From assembly GCA_963791635.1 (NCBI GenBank), contig CAWBTC010000017.1, positions 868,001 to 932,000 of the forward strand: a stretch of 64,000 nucleotides of DNA, written 5' to 3'. The position numbers and the translations under genes are program-made. A model generated the notes under the pieces. That model was not told the origin of the DNA and ran no database searches. It worked only from the letters and a program-made list of their open reading frames with translations. Position 1 is the stretch's first letter; each line of letters opens with the position of its first letter. Below are positions 24,507 through 33,688 of this stretch, piece after piece. The stretch comes from VFMC01 sp963791635 (lineage in GTDB: Bacteria; Actinomycetota; Acidimicrobiia; Acidimicrobiales; Ilumatobacteraceae).

Positions 24507-25301
24507 TCAGCGGGCCAGGATCTCACTGACCGACCGGCAGGCGAGGCCGAGCGCATCCGCCCGCTGGGTGTCGAGGACCACGCATGCCGGTCGACTGAGG
24601 CCAGAGGCGGCGATCGTCGACGTCCGAAGCGCTGCCACCTGTTCGGGGCTGGCACCCAGCCAGCGGGCGATCAAGCGCGCAAACGTGGCTCGATCCACGG
24701 CGCCCGGCCCGGCCACGTGCAGTGGTCCTGAGATGTCCCGCCGGTCTGCCAGCAGCGACACCGCTCGGGCGAGATCGGATGCATGGACCGGACACCGCAC
24801 CTCGTCGGTGAAGAACGACATCGACGTCCGTCCGTCGAGGGCGAGCTCGACATCGCGTTGGATCGTTGCGAGTCGGTCGGTGCCGTAGATCAACGAGGTG
24901 CGCACCAGCACTGCCGACGGGAGTGCGGCAGCGACAGCCTTCTCGGCCTCGACCTTCCAAGCCCCGTAGTCGGTGACCGGGGTGGGGGTGTCGGATTCGG
25001 TGTAGGGCTCTGGCCGTCCACCGAACACCACGTCCGACGACATGTGCACCAGCCGCGCGCCCACGGCTGCCGCCGCCCGCGCCACGTTGGCGCTGCCCTG
25101 CACGATGTTGCGTTGTTCGTCCTTCCGGTACGCAAGGTGGACCACTGCGGTCGGTTTCCACTCGCGACAAGCGGCGGCCACTTGCTCGGCGTTGGTGATG
25201 TCGAGTGTGCGCGAGGGCGGCGCAAGGAACTCCCAGTCCCGCGCAGCGGCGCTACCGACGAGGTGCCGGCCGAGGAACCCTGATCCGCCCGTGACCAGCA
25301 T
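24507..25301 (-). CDS. NAD(P)-dependent sugar-nucleotide reductase, RmlD-like
   Basis: Extended SDR of 264 residues similar to dTDP-4-dehydrorhamnose reductase and related epimerases. MLVTGGSGFLGRHLVGSAA is the Rossmann GxxGxxG loop. LDITNAEQVAAACREWKPTAVVHLAY is typical of the RmlD family, followed by MSSDVVFGGRPEPYTESD, YGAWKVEAEKAV (YxxxK) and VRTSLIYG. ATG 25301 starts right at the Rossmann strand, which is normal. An extension to GTG 25328 adds only basic residues. No other rhamnose-pathway gene is adjacent, so the substrate is open. It is divergent from the PHP gene. Confidence 0.83.
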   Translation of the reverse strand: MLVTGGSGFLGRHLVGSAAARDWEFLAPPSRTLDITNAEQVAAACREWKPTAVVHLAYRKDEQRNIVQGSANVARAAAAVGARLVHMSSDVVFGGRPEPYTESDTPTPVTDYGAWKVEAEKAVAAALPSAVLVRTSLIYGTDRLATIQRDVELALDGRTSMSFFTDEVRCPVHASDLARAVSLLADRRDISGPLHVAGPGAVDRATFARLIARWLGASPEQVAALRTSTIAASGLSRPACVVLDTQRADALGLACRSVSEILAR

Positions 25302-25439
25302 CAGATGCGTCCGACGGCTCCATCTCACGGGTTCACCGCCATGTCGATCAGCACCAGCACATCATGCCCGAACACATTGGATCGCTCGCAGCGGCTGCAC
25401 GACCCCGGCGCCGCGCGATCCACTCGATACCCTCGCGGC

Positions 25440-26153
25440 GTGCCCCGACCTGCGCCGGCCGCCGTCGCCCGCCATCCTCACCTGGGAGTCGAGCTCGAAC
25501 CGGGCTGGGTGCGCGTCGACATGCACAGCCACACGATGTGGAGCGGTGACAGCACCACGACACCCGACGAGATCGAACAGGCGGTGATCGATTGCGGCAT
25601 CGACGTGCTGTGCATCACCGATCACAACGCGATCAAGGGTGCACAGGAACTTGCGGACCGGTTGCCGTGTCGCGTGGTGGTCGGCGAGGAGCTGCGCACC
25701 CACGCAGGCGAGATCATCGGGTTGTTCCTCACCGAACGAGTGCCCGTCGGTGTGCCTCCTGCCGAGGCTGCGCGCCTGATCCGCGACCAGGGCGGCGTGG
25801 TGTACGTGCCGCATCCGTTCGACCCGATGCGGCGCAACCTGGCGCCGGCGTCGCTCGATGCCCTGGTGGCCGAGGGTCTGGTCGACGCGATCGAGGTGAT
25901 CAACGCGAAGACGTCATTGGCGAGCCTGAACCGACGGGCGAGCGAGTACACGGCGGCGCACGGATTGCTGGCCGGTGCCGGAAGCGACGCCCACGTGCCA
26001 CTGGCCCTCGGAGCGGCATATGTGGAGATGCCCGACTTCGATGGTCCGCAGGCGTTCCTGGCCAGCCTCGCGACGGCACGCTGCGTGGGTCACCACTGGG
26101 ACGAGCCGCGACCGTGGAGCGCCCGGGTGCTCCCGGGAACCTCGAACGGGTGA
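25440..26153 (+). CDS. PHP domain phosphoesterase-like protein
   Basis: A 237-residue PHP-superfamily protein (polymerase and histidinol phosphatase fold). VDMHSHTMWSGDSTTTPDEI holds the first metal ligands (HxH), CITDHNAIKGAQEL the second site (DHN), VGEELRTHAGEIIGLFL and VVYVPHPFDPMRR the glutamate and histidine, and AGAGSDAHVPLALG the last Asp-His pair. All expected metal ligands are present, so it should be an active phosphoesterase. Family members cleave nucleotides, sugar phosphates or 3',5'-bisphosphates. GTG 25440 is the likely start. A CTCGAC hexamer repeat begins right after the stop. Confidence 0.87.
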   Translation: MPRPAPAAVARHPHLGVELEPGWVRVDMHSHTMWSGDSTTTPDEIEQAVIDCGIDVLCITDHNAIKGAQELADRLPCRVVVGEELRTHAGEIIGLFLTERVPVGVPPAEAARLIRDQGGVVYVPHPFDPMRRNLAPASLDALVAEGLVDAIEVINAKTSLASLNRRASEYTAAHGLLAGAGSDAHVPLALGAAYVEMPDFDGPQAFLASLATARCVGHHWDEPRPWSARVLPGTSNG

Positions 26154-26154
26154 C

Positions 26155-26190
26155 CGACCTCGACCTCGACCTCGACCTCGACCTCGACCG
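26155..26190. repeat. 6-bp tandem repeat (CGACCT), about six copies
   Basis: Head-to-tail CGACCT units directly after the PHP gene's stop codon and before the convergent SAF gene's end at 26208. It is a perfect simple repeat, probably from slippage. No hairpin or coding role is apparent. Confidence 0.85.
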
Positions 26191-26207
26191 AACGCCGCCG
26201 TGCGTTC

Positions 26208-26771
26208 TCAGCCGTGCGCGATCAGGACGGCGAGTCGTTCGAGCGCTGCGGCGGCCACCGCTGGAGCTGCGTCCACCGGCACCGCCACGGTGACCGCGGC
26301 CGGGCCGACCTCCACCACCACGCCATCGCGCGCGACCACGGCGCCCGACGCGATCACGTCCACATGGTCGCCGGGTCGCAGCCGCAGTGACGACTCGTCG
26401 GTGGCCACGGCGACACGCCGCCACCCGGCGGGCACGAGGTCGTCATCGGTCCCGACATCTGCCGACACCAGCACCTCCCCGGCGCTCACGCTGCGGTGTG
26501 CGATGAGGCCGTCCGGACGGCCGACCACAGCGGTGGACGCGACGAGCGCGAGCGGCACCTGCTCCGCGTGTGCGACGACGGGGTCGCCGGGCGCGAGGTC
26601 GGCGGAGGCGAGCCAGACGGTGCGAGCGGCACCCCAGGCGCGGCGCTCACGATCGAGCGCCGACGACTGGGCGGCGACGATCGCGGCCGCAGCCAGGGCG
26701 AGGCCACCGACGGCTGTCCAGTGGACCGCGCGGTGTCGAGCGAGGAACGAACGGAGGTGGGCAAGGAGCAT
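26208..26771 (-). CDS. SAF domain membrane-anchored protein
   Basis: 187 residues. A basic N-terminus and one membrane helix (WTAVGGLALAAAAIVAAQSSA) are followed by an extracellular SAF domain: VWLASADLAPGDPVVAHAEQVPLALV, then AHRSVSAGEVLVSADVG and LRLRPGDHVDVIASG. This layout is that of CpaB/FlgA-like proteins of actinobacteria. No pilus or flagellar genes are near, so it may be a free-standing cell-surface protein. ATG 26771 follows GGGAGG with 4 nt spacing, decisively better than upstream starts. In mycobacteria a similar gene lies next to the FmdB/Ruc-type gene, as here. Confidence 0.8.
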   Translation of the reverse strand: MLLAHLRSFLARHRAVHWTAVGGLALAAAAIVAAQSSALDRERRAWGAARTVWLASADLAPGDPVVAHAEQVPLALVASTAVVGRPDGLIAHRSVSAGEVLVSADVGTDDDLVPAGWRRVAVATDESSLRLRPGDHVDVIASGAVVARDGVVVEVGPAAVTVAVPVDAAPAVAAAALERLAVLIAHG

Positions 26772-26926
26772 GGTGCCTCCCGGTTCAGGGACGCGCCGAG
26801 GAGGGCGCGATTGACGCAGGGGACGCAGGGGACGCCTGCGGGAACCCGGTCGGGCCACCCGCGGCGGACGCTATCGGCGGTCGCAGCCGAGTGCGCGAGA
26901 CGACCGATGCCTGAGGGCGGGCCCGG

Positions 26927-27283
26927 TCAGTCGGAGGACGTGGCCGGGGCGGCCACGGGCGCGCTCGGTGCCGGCGTGCTCGACGAACTGTCAGAGGTCC
27001 CAGAAGTGCCAGAGCTCTCGGAGCCAGAGCTCTCGGAGCCGGAGCTCCCTGTTGAACTCGCCGCTGTCGAGTTGCTGGCCGACTTCGACGAACCACCTCG
27101 GCTGTCGGTCTTGTAGAAGCCCCCGCCTTTGAAGGTGACGCCGACGGGCATGAACACCTTGCGGACCGCCAGGACCTGGCCGGTCTGCGGGTGTTCGGCC
27201 TCGGTGAGGGAGGCATCGCTGAACGCCTGTTGGACCTCGATCGTCTCGCCGGTCTCGATGAACTTGTAGACGTATGTGGGCAT
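26927..27283 (-). CDS. FmdB-type (Ruc-like) protein lacking zinc-binding cysteines
   Basis: 118 residues. The N-terminal about 60 residues follow the FmdB/zinc-ribbon pattern (MPTYVYKFIETGETIEVQQ, then VRKVFMPVGVTFKGGGFYKTDSR). The C-terminal half is a disordered Ser-rich tail. In typical members two CxxC knuckles bind zinc. Here those positions read IETGE and HPQTG and the protein has no cysteine at all. The mycobacterial relative Ruc (Rv0991c) is a redox-controlled chaperone with a disordered tail, under HrcA heat-shock control and near galU and moeA. This gene has the same layout and synteny, plus a CIRCE-like palindrome 60 bp upstream. Loss of cysteines would remove redox switching. A chaperone role is inference. 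Confidence 0.8.
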   Translation of the reverse strand: MPTYVYKFIETGETIEVQQAFSDASLTEAEHPQTGQVLAVRKVFMPVGVTFKGGGFYKTDSRGGSSKSASNSTAASSTGSSGSESSGSESSGTSGTSDSSSSTPAPSAPVAAPATSSD

Positions 27284-27342
27284 TCGTCGCTCCGGGAGAC
27301 TGGCAGATCGTGCAATGACAGATGAGCAGTGGCGGTCAGGTG

Positions 27343-27371
27343 ATTAGCAGTCGAACTGCGCGACTGCTAAT
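27343..27371. promoter_or_regulatory. CIRCE-like operator (possible HrcA site)
   Basis: Perfect 11-bp inverted repeat. The core reads TTAGCAGTC (27344-27352), N9, GACTGCTAA (27362-27370). The HrcA-binding CIRCE consensus is TTAGCACTC-N9-GAGTGCTAA, so each arm differs at one symmetric position and the nine-base spacing is exact. It lies between the FmdB/Ruc-like gene (60 bp away) and galU (45 bp away). The mycobacterial Ruc gene belongs to the HrcA regulon, which supports the assignment. An unrelated repressor cannot be excluded. Confidence 0.6.
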
Positions 27372-27415
27372 GGTATCGCCACCGATCGCCGCGGGCACTT
27401 CCTAGGATCGTTCCC

Positions 27416-28282
27416 ATGCGTGTCCACACAGCTGTCGTCCCTGCCGCTGGCATGGGGACCCGGTTCCTCCCCGCCACCAAGGCGGTGCCGAAGGAGCTTC
27501 TCCCGATCATCGACACCCCTGCGTTGCAGCTGATCATCGACGAGGCGGTCGGCGCCGGGGTCGATCACATGGTGATCGTCACCAGCCATGCGAAGCCCGC
27601 GATCGAGGCGTACTTCCAGCCCCAGCCCGACGTGATCGCCAAGTTGCGCTCGTCCGGTCGTGACGACATGGCCGACCGGTTGGAGTCGATCGGTCGCGAC
27701 GTCAGGGTCAGCTTCGCCTACCAGGATCAGCCGCTCGGACTCGGCCACGCCGTTGGCTGCGCGCGAGGGGCCGTCGGCGACGAACCGTTCGCAGTGCTGC
27801 TCCCCGACGAGTTGATGGGCGACTCCTCGCTGCTCGATCAGATGGCCCGTCTCTGTGAGAGCACGGGCGGCAGCGTGGTCGGTCTGAAGGCCGTGCCGCA
27901 CGAGCAGGTGGGCTCCTACGGCGTCATCGACCCCATCGGCGATCTCGACGCCGATGGCGTGATCGCGATTCGCTCGATGGTGGAAAAGCCGAAGCCGGCC
28001 GACGCGCCGAGCGATCTGATCATCATCGGTCGGTACGTGCTCACCCCGGACGTGTTCGACGAGATCGCACGGGTGCAGCCTGGCGCGGGGGGCGAGATCC
28101 AGCTCACGGACGCGCTCAAGGCACAGGCAGCCCGGAGCCCGTTCCACGGGGTCGTGAAGGACGTGCTGCGCTACGACACCGGCAATCCGTTCGGCTGGTT
28201 GTCGGCTGTGATCGAGATCGGCTTGAAGGATCCCGACATCGGCCCGAAGCTGCGCGAGTGGTTGCCGACGCAGCTCGGCTGA
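27416..28282 (+). CDS. galU: UTP-glucose-1-phosphate uridylyltransferase
   Basis: Makes UDP-glucose from UTP and glucose-1-phosphate for cell-wall and glycan synthesis. 288 residues, the normal size. AVVPAAGMGTRFLPATKAVPKELLPI is the nucleotide-binding signature, LIIDEAVGAGVDHMVIVTS and YQDQPLGLGHAVGCA follow, LLPDELMG holds the metal-binding aspartate, and SMVEKPKPADAPS and GGEIQLTDALK complete the family pattern. ATG 27416 is the obvious start. Its 3' end overlaps the AlkD-like gene by 25 bp. The CIRCE-like element upstream could affect it as well as the divergent FmdB-like gene. Confidence 0.95.
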   Translation: MRVHTAVVPAAGMGTRFLPATKAVPKELLPIIDTPALQLIIDEAVGAGVDHMVIVTSHAKPAIEAYFQPQPDVIAKLRSSGRDDMADRLESIGRDVRVSFAYQDQPLGLGHAVGCARGAVGDEPFAVLLPDELMGDSSLLDQMARLCESTGGSVVGLKAVPHEQVGSYGVIDPIGDLDADGVIAIRSMVEKPKPADAPSDLIIIGRYVLTPDVFDEIARVQPGAGGEIQLTDALKAQAARSPFHGVVKDVLRYDTGNPFGWLSAVIEIGLKDPDIGPKLREWLPTQLG

Positions 28283-28974
28283 CCGACGAGCTGCGCTCGC
28301 TCGGTACCCCCGAGCGGGCGGTGTCGGAACGCGCCTACCTCAAGAGTCACCTTCAGCACTTCGGCACGGCGGTGCCGAAGGTCAGGGCGGTCGCGAAGGC
28401 GTACCTGCGCTCGGCCACGCCGTCGCACGACGAGCTCGTCGTGCTGATCCACGAGCTCTGGGAGGTCGACGTCCACGAGTGCCGGATGCTCGGCGTCGAG
28501 CTCGTCACGGCGGCGCCGGAGCTGTGGACCGTCGCCGACCTCCGCTGGATCGAGGGCCTCTTGCGCCGGTGCCACACGTGGGCGCTCGTCGACGATCTGG
28601 CTGCACGGGGCGTCGGGCGCATCGTCGCCGCTGATCCAGCGGGGTTCGCTGTGCTCGATCGATGGGTGGTCGACGACGACTTCTGGGTGCGCCGATCGGC
28701 GGTGCTGGCCTTGCGCGATCTCATGCGCGACGGCAAGCAGTTCGACCGATTCGAGCGCTACGCCGATCGGCTGCTCGCGGAGCGTGAGTTCTTCATCCGC
28801 AAGGTGCTCGGCTGGGTCACTCGTGAGGCTGGCCGCCGGCAGCCTGAGCTCGTCTCGGCGTGGGTGCGTTCGAACCTCGATCGAATCAACGGAGTGACGA
28901 TCCGCGAAGCGGTGAAGTACCTCCCCGACGGCCCCGATCTCCTCATCGCCTGGAAGGCGCTCCGAGCCGGCTGA
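28258..28974 (+). CDS. DNA alkylation repair enzyme, AlkD/AlkC-like HEAT-repeat protein
   Basis: 238-residue all-helical protein of the AlkD DNA-glycosylase family. It contains LRSLGTPERAVSERAYLKSHLQHFGTAVP near the N-terminus, then helical repeats with WEVDVHECRMLGVELV and WTVADLRWIEGLLRRCHTWALVDDLAARG. The latter holds Trp and Asp residues typical of the glycosylase active cleft. DDFWVRRSAVLALRDLM and KVLGWVTREAGRR follow. It would excise alkylated purines. The start GTG 28258 lies inside galU, giving a 25-bp overlap. A later start would lose the first helix. Confidence 0.85.
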   Translation: MVADAARLTDELRSLGTPERAVSERAYLKSHLQHFGTAVPKVRAVAKAYLRSATPSHDELVVLIHELWEVDVHECRMLGVELVTAAPELWTVADLRWIEGLLRRCHTWALVDDLAARGVGRIVAADPAGFAVLDRWVVDDDFWVRRSAVLALRDLMRDGKQFDRFERYADRLLAEREFFIRKVLGWVTREAGRRQPELVSAWVRSNLDRINGVTIREAVKYLPDGPDLLIAWKALRAG

Positions 28975-29043
28975 ACCGAGTCCTCGATGGGACGGCATGG
29001 GAGCGACAGCACCGATCGAACGAATCGATCGTCTCAGCGCCTG

Positions 29044-29601
29044 TCACAGCGTGCGGCGGAACAGGGTGGGGTAGTCGAGCACCAGCCCGTGCTCGTCCAC
29101 CTCGAAGTCCTGGCTCCATCCGGTGGCCAGCTGCGTGAAGCGCCAGCGGTGCGTGTCGAGCCTCGTGTACCGCTGGTGGTCTCGGTGCACCTCGAGCGTC
29201 TCGACGTCGATGTAGGCGACCGAGATGTCCGCCGTGTGACCCACGTGCAGGGGAAGCCGGCGGATCGGCAGCGTGTTGGTGAACGGCGTGATCGGCAAGT
29301 CGAGGTCGAAGCACCCGTCGAGCTCCACGCGGTGCGCGCCGTTCATCTCGCCCCACCGCCCGCCTCCGTCGGTGGCCAGCCAGAGATCGGGCTCGTCCAG
29401 GTCCCGGAACAGGATGAACTGGCGCACCTGCCACGAGGGTGACATCCGCAGCACGTACTGCACCCGCTCTCTCGTCACCACCCCGGAGGCCGTCCACCCC
29501 TCGTTCTCCCACACCAGGGTGAGCGTTTCCTCGCCGTCGCCGTCCCACGTGCGCCAGCGGGCGGTGCACCCATCGGACGAGAACGGCGGATAGGTGCTCA
29601 C
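29044..29601 (-). CDS. Putative glycolipid-binding family protein
   Basis: 185 residues, one domain of the putative glycolipid-binding family (Pfam family originally DUF1089). Characteristic features are WENEGWTASGVVTRE, RDLDEPDLWLATDGGGRWG, a LDGCFDLDLPITPFTNTLPIRRL segment with the nearly invariant TPFTNTLPIRRL, and YIDVETLEVHRDHQRYTRL. No signal peptide or membrane helix, so it is probably cytoplasmic. The fold is a beta-barrel thought to bind lipidic ligands. GTG 29601 is used. It is divergent from moeA with a short gap. Confidence 0.85.
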   Translation of the reverse strand: MSTYPPFSSDGCTARWRTWDGDGEETLTLVWENEGWTASGVVTRERVQYVLRMSPSWQVRQFILFRDLDEPDLWLATDGGGRWGEMNGAHRVELDGCFDLDLPITPFTNTLPIRRLPLHVGHTADISVAYIDVETLEVHRDHQRYTRLDTHRWRFTQLATGWSQDFEVDEHGLVLDYPTLFRRTL

Positions 29602-29638
29602 GGGGACAGTCTGCCGGGATGTTCGCTACCGTGCTCGG

Positions 29639-30862
29639 GTGATCCACGAGAGCGAGGCCCGCCAGTACGTGCTCGATCGTTGCCCCGCACTGGCGGTGCA
29701 GCACCTGGCGCTCGGCGAGTCGACCTGGCTGGTGCTGGCTCAGTCGGTGGTGGCCGGCGAAGACGTACCGCCGTTCGCGAACTCGGCCGTCGACGGCTAC
29801 GCGGTCCGGGGCGCCGATGTCGTCGACACGCCGGTGGAGCTCGAGGTGATCGACGAGGTCGCAGCGGGTGCGGCCAGTGCGAAGACGATCGCCGCCGGTC
29901 AGGCGATCCGGATCATGACCGGGGCGCCGATGCCCGCTGGCGCCGATGCGTCGGTGATGGTGGAAGACACCGAACGCCTCGATGGCGGCAGGCGCGTGCG
30001 GATCAACAGGGGCGTGGAGCCCGGCGCCGCCGTACGCGGGGTCGGCGACGACGTCCGGGTGGGCACCACGCTGTTCCAACCGGGCGACGTCATCACCCCG
30101 TCGGTCGCCGGCGTGCTCGCAAGCGTGAACGCCCGCGACGTCGCCGTCGTTCGCCGTGCCACCGTCGCCGTGTTGTCCACGGGCGATGAGTTGATCGACG
30201 ACGGCTCGGCCCTGCGACCCGGCCAGATCCGTGAGAGCAACAAGACGATGTTGCTCGGCATGGTGCGCGAGGCGGGCTGCGAGGTGGTCGACCACGGCGT
30301 GGTCCGAGATGACGAGGCCGCCCTCGAGGCGACGCTGCGTCGGGCTGCGGACGGATGTGATGCCATCGTCACGAGTGGCGGGGTGAGCATGGGCGACTAC
30401 GACGTGGTGAAGGCGGTGTTGTCGCGCATCGCCGACATGCGGTGGATGCAGATCGCGATCAAACCGGCCAAGCCGTTTGCCTTCGGTCTGCTCGCCGCAT
30501 CCGATGGGCGACAGGTGCCGGTCTTCGGTCTGCCCGGTAACCCGGTCAGCTCGCTCGTGAGCTTCGAGTTGTTCGCCCGTCCGGCGCTGCGCCAGATGAT
30601 GGGCCACCCCGTGATCGACAGACCGCTCGTGCAGGCGGTGGCCGACGAGGCGCTCCGTCGTCGGCCTGATGGCAAGACCCACTACGTCCGGGTGCGCGGC
30701 GGCTTCGGCGCCGACGGTCGGGTGCACGTACGTTCGGTGGGCGGCCAGGGAAGTCATCAGCTGGCGGCCACAGCGACGGCCAACGGCTTCGCCGTGGTGA
30801 CCGATGGCGACGGCGTGCCCGAGTCCAGCCCTGTCCCCGTGATCCTGTTGTCGGTAGTGTGA
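29639..30862 (+). CDS. moeA: Molybdopterin molybdenumtransferase
   Basis: Inserts molybdate into adenylylated molybdopterin, the last step of molybdenum cofactor synthesis. 407 residues with the four-domain pattern. It has VPPFANSAVDGYAVRGADV, IRIMTGAPMPAGADASVMVED, VLSTGDELIDDGSALRPGQIRESN, IVTSGGVSMGDYDVV and GLPGNPVSSLVSFELF. GTG 29639 gives a conventional N-terminus. It is followed after 4 bases by moaA. Synteny with galU resembles mycobacteria. The motif set is complete, so it should be active. Confidence 0.95.
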   Translation: MIHESEARQYVLDRCPALAVQHLALGESTWLVLAQSVVAGEDVPPFANSAVDGYAVRGADVVDTPVELEVIDEVAAGAASAKTIAAGQAIRIMTGAPMPAGADASVMVEDTERLDGGRRVRINRGVEPGAAVRGVGDDVRVGTTLFQPGDVITPSVAGVLASVNARDVAVVRRATVAVLSTGDELIDDGSALRPGQIRESNKTMLLGMVREAGCEVVDHGVVRDDEAALEATLRRAADGCDAIVTSGGVSMGDYDVVKAVLSRIADMRWMQIAIKPAKPFAFGLLAASDGRQVPVFGLPGNPVSSLVSFELFARPALRQMMGHPVIDRPLVQAVADEALRRRPDGKTHYVRVRGGFGADGRVHVRSVGGQGSHQLAATATANGFAVVTDGDGVPESSPVPVILLSVV

Positions 30863-30866
30863 CGCG

Positions 30867-31878
<1,012 letters not shown>

Positions 31879-31886
<8 letters not shown>

Positions 31887-32895
31887 CGTCCGCCGGCGAG
31901 GCGGACGGTGGGCGACGAGATCAGCAGCGGCGGTGATCGCGACGATGGCGCTCGGCGCTGCCCTGGTGCGCGCCGCGCCACCGTCGATCGATCGGCCGGC
32001 CGACCACGTGGGCCTCGTGCCGGCTCGGCGGCTCACACCACCCGGCCCCCGCGTGGGCGACTGTTCGGTCCTGCCCGGCACGAACCCGTGGAACACCGAC
32101 GTGAGCGGCTTCCCGTTGCACCCCCGCTCGGCCTCGACGATCGAGAAGATCCAGTCGGTCGGCGGCGACTTCCTCCACCCTGACTTCGGTTCCAACACCG
32201 AGTACGGCATCCCCTACGTGGTGGTGCCTGAAGACCAGGCACTGGTGCCGATCACGTACACGGCCTACGGCGACGAGAGCGATCCCGGCCCATTCCCGAT
32301 CCCGCTCGACGCCCCGGTGGAAGGCGGCGGCGCCTCGCGCGGCGACCGTCACGTGCTCGTGGTGCGCGAGGGTTCGTGCGAGCTGTTCGAACTCTTTGTC
32401 GCACGACGATCGGGTGGTGGCTGGTCGGCCGACTCCGGGGCGCGTTGGAACCTCGTCACCGGCGACCTCCGACCGATCGGCTGGACGAGCGCCGACGCCG
32501 CCGGATTGCCGATCCTGCCCGGCCTCGTCCGCTACGACGAAGTGGCGTCGGGCGTGGTGCGCCACGCGATCCGCGTGACGTTCTCCCAGACGCAGCGAGG
32601 CTTCGTGCTGCCTGCCACCCACTTCGCCTCGTCGCGCACCGATCCCGATCTGCCGCCGATGGGGCTGCGGTTGCGGATGCGGGCCGACGTCGACATCTCG
32701 GGCCTCACCGGGCAGGCGCGCGTGATCGCCGAGGCGATGAAGACCTACGGGTTGATCGTTGCCGACAACGGGAGCAATTGGTACTTCCAAGGTGGCTCAG
32801 ACCCCCGCTGGGACGACGACGACCTGGGCCAGTTGAAGCAGATTCCGGGCACCGCATTCGAGGTGGTCGACACCGGTCCGGTGCGCACCGGCTGA
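31879..32895 (+). CDS. Secreted protein of unknown function inside the moa cluster
   Basis: 338 residues. The N-terminus is basic with a hydrophobic segment (SAAAVIATMALGAALVRAAP), a Tat/Sec-type signal without a lipobox. The mature part begins with a CSVLPGTNPWNTDVSGFPLHP segment, followed by FLHPDFGSNTEYGIPY, SDPGPFPIPLDAPVEGG, SRGDRHVLVVREGSCELFELF, and a C-terminal YGLIVADNGSNWYFQGGSDPRWD. I know this pattern from uncharacterised secreted proteins of soil bacteria, but no function is established. GTG 31879 overlaps the moaA stop by 8 bp, so it is co-translated with moaA. A role in a molybdoenzyme process is only suggested by location. Confidence 0.75.
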
Positions 32896-33006
32896 TGGGG
32901 TGTCGACGTCGGCCGTGTCGTGGCCCCCGGCCGTTCGGCCCATCCGCGTGCGATTCTGCGCCGGATGCCTCCAGAGCGCGACGCAGTCACTACGCTGGGT
33001 CACCGC

Positions 33007-33555
33007 ATGAGTGATCTGTCGTTCACCCATCTCGATCCACTGGGTCGGGCACGCATGGTCGACGTGACCCCCAAGGACCCCACACACCGACGAGCGGTCG
33101 CACGCTGCAAGGTGTTCATGAAGCCCGAGACCACCGCCGCAGTCGCGAACCGCGAAGTGAAGAAGGGCGACGTGCTCGCCGTTGCCCGCGTGGCCGGGAT
33201 CCAGGCCGCCAAGCGCACGAGCGATCTGATCCCGCTGTGTCATCCGCTCCTCGTGGGCGCGGTGAACATCAACTTCGAGATCGGCGACGACTTCATCGCA
33301 GTCGAGGCCAACGTCGACACCGTCGACCGCACCGGGGTGGAGATGGAGGCGCTGCATGCCTGTGCCACCGCCGCCCTGACCATCTACGACATGTGCAAGT
33401 CGGCCGATCGAGGCATGGTGATCGGCGAACTGGCGCTGTGGGAGAAGACCGGCGGCCGTTCCGGCGTCTACCGGCGCGACGTGCTCGAGGCCCCGGGGGG
33501 TGACGTGAACACCGTCGATGTTTCGGATACTGTCACGAACGTAGTAGAATCGTAA
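33007..33555 (+). CDS. moaC: Cyclic pyranopterin monophosphate synthase
   Basis: Second-step enzyme of molybdenum cofactor synthesis, acting on the MoaA product. 182 residues. Typical segments are ARMVDVTPKDPTHRRAVARC, VARVAGIQAAKRTSDLIPLCHPL (including the conserved LCHPL), VDTVDRTGVEMEALHACATAALTIYDM and MVIGELALWEKTGGRSG. ATG 33007 is the clear start. The 112 bases between the secreted protein stop and this start hold no promoter I can defend. moaD, moaE and mobA are not in the window. Confidence 0.94.
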   Translation: MSDLSFTHLDPLGRARMVDVTPKDPTHRRAVARCKVFMKPETTAAVANREVKKGDVLAVARVAGIQAAKRTSDLIPLCHPLLVGAVNINFEIGDDFIAVEANVDTVDRTGVEMEALHACATAALTIYDMCKSADRGMVIGELALWEKTGGRSGVYRRDVLEAPGGDVNTVDVSDTVTNVVES

Positions 33556-33576
33556 TGAAAGGCGAGACGGGCCGTT

Positions 33577-33591
33577 CCCTGGCGTTCAGGG
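33577..33591. terminator. Hairpin after moaC
   Basis: Five-bp stem CCCTG (33577-33581)/CAGGG (33587-33591) with a GCGTT loop, 22 bases past the moaC stop. It is weak and lacks a U-tract, so it is only a possible terminator or attenuator before the membrane-protein gene. Confidence 0.25.
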
Positions 33592-33688
33592 TCGTGTCAC
33601 CTTGCCTGCGAGCAACCATGACACACCATCACCGCCACTTCTCCCACCTCTCCCAGTTCTCTCACGAGATGCGGAGGGCTCGATAAGC

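Noticed and set aside
33530..33560. Promoter with TAGAAT at the moaC 3' end
   Set aside because: A -10-like TAGAAT is present but no convincing -35 box is spaced 16-18 bases upstream.
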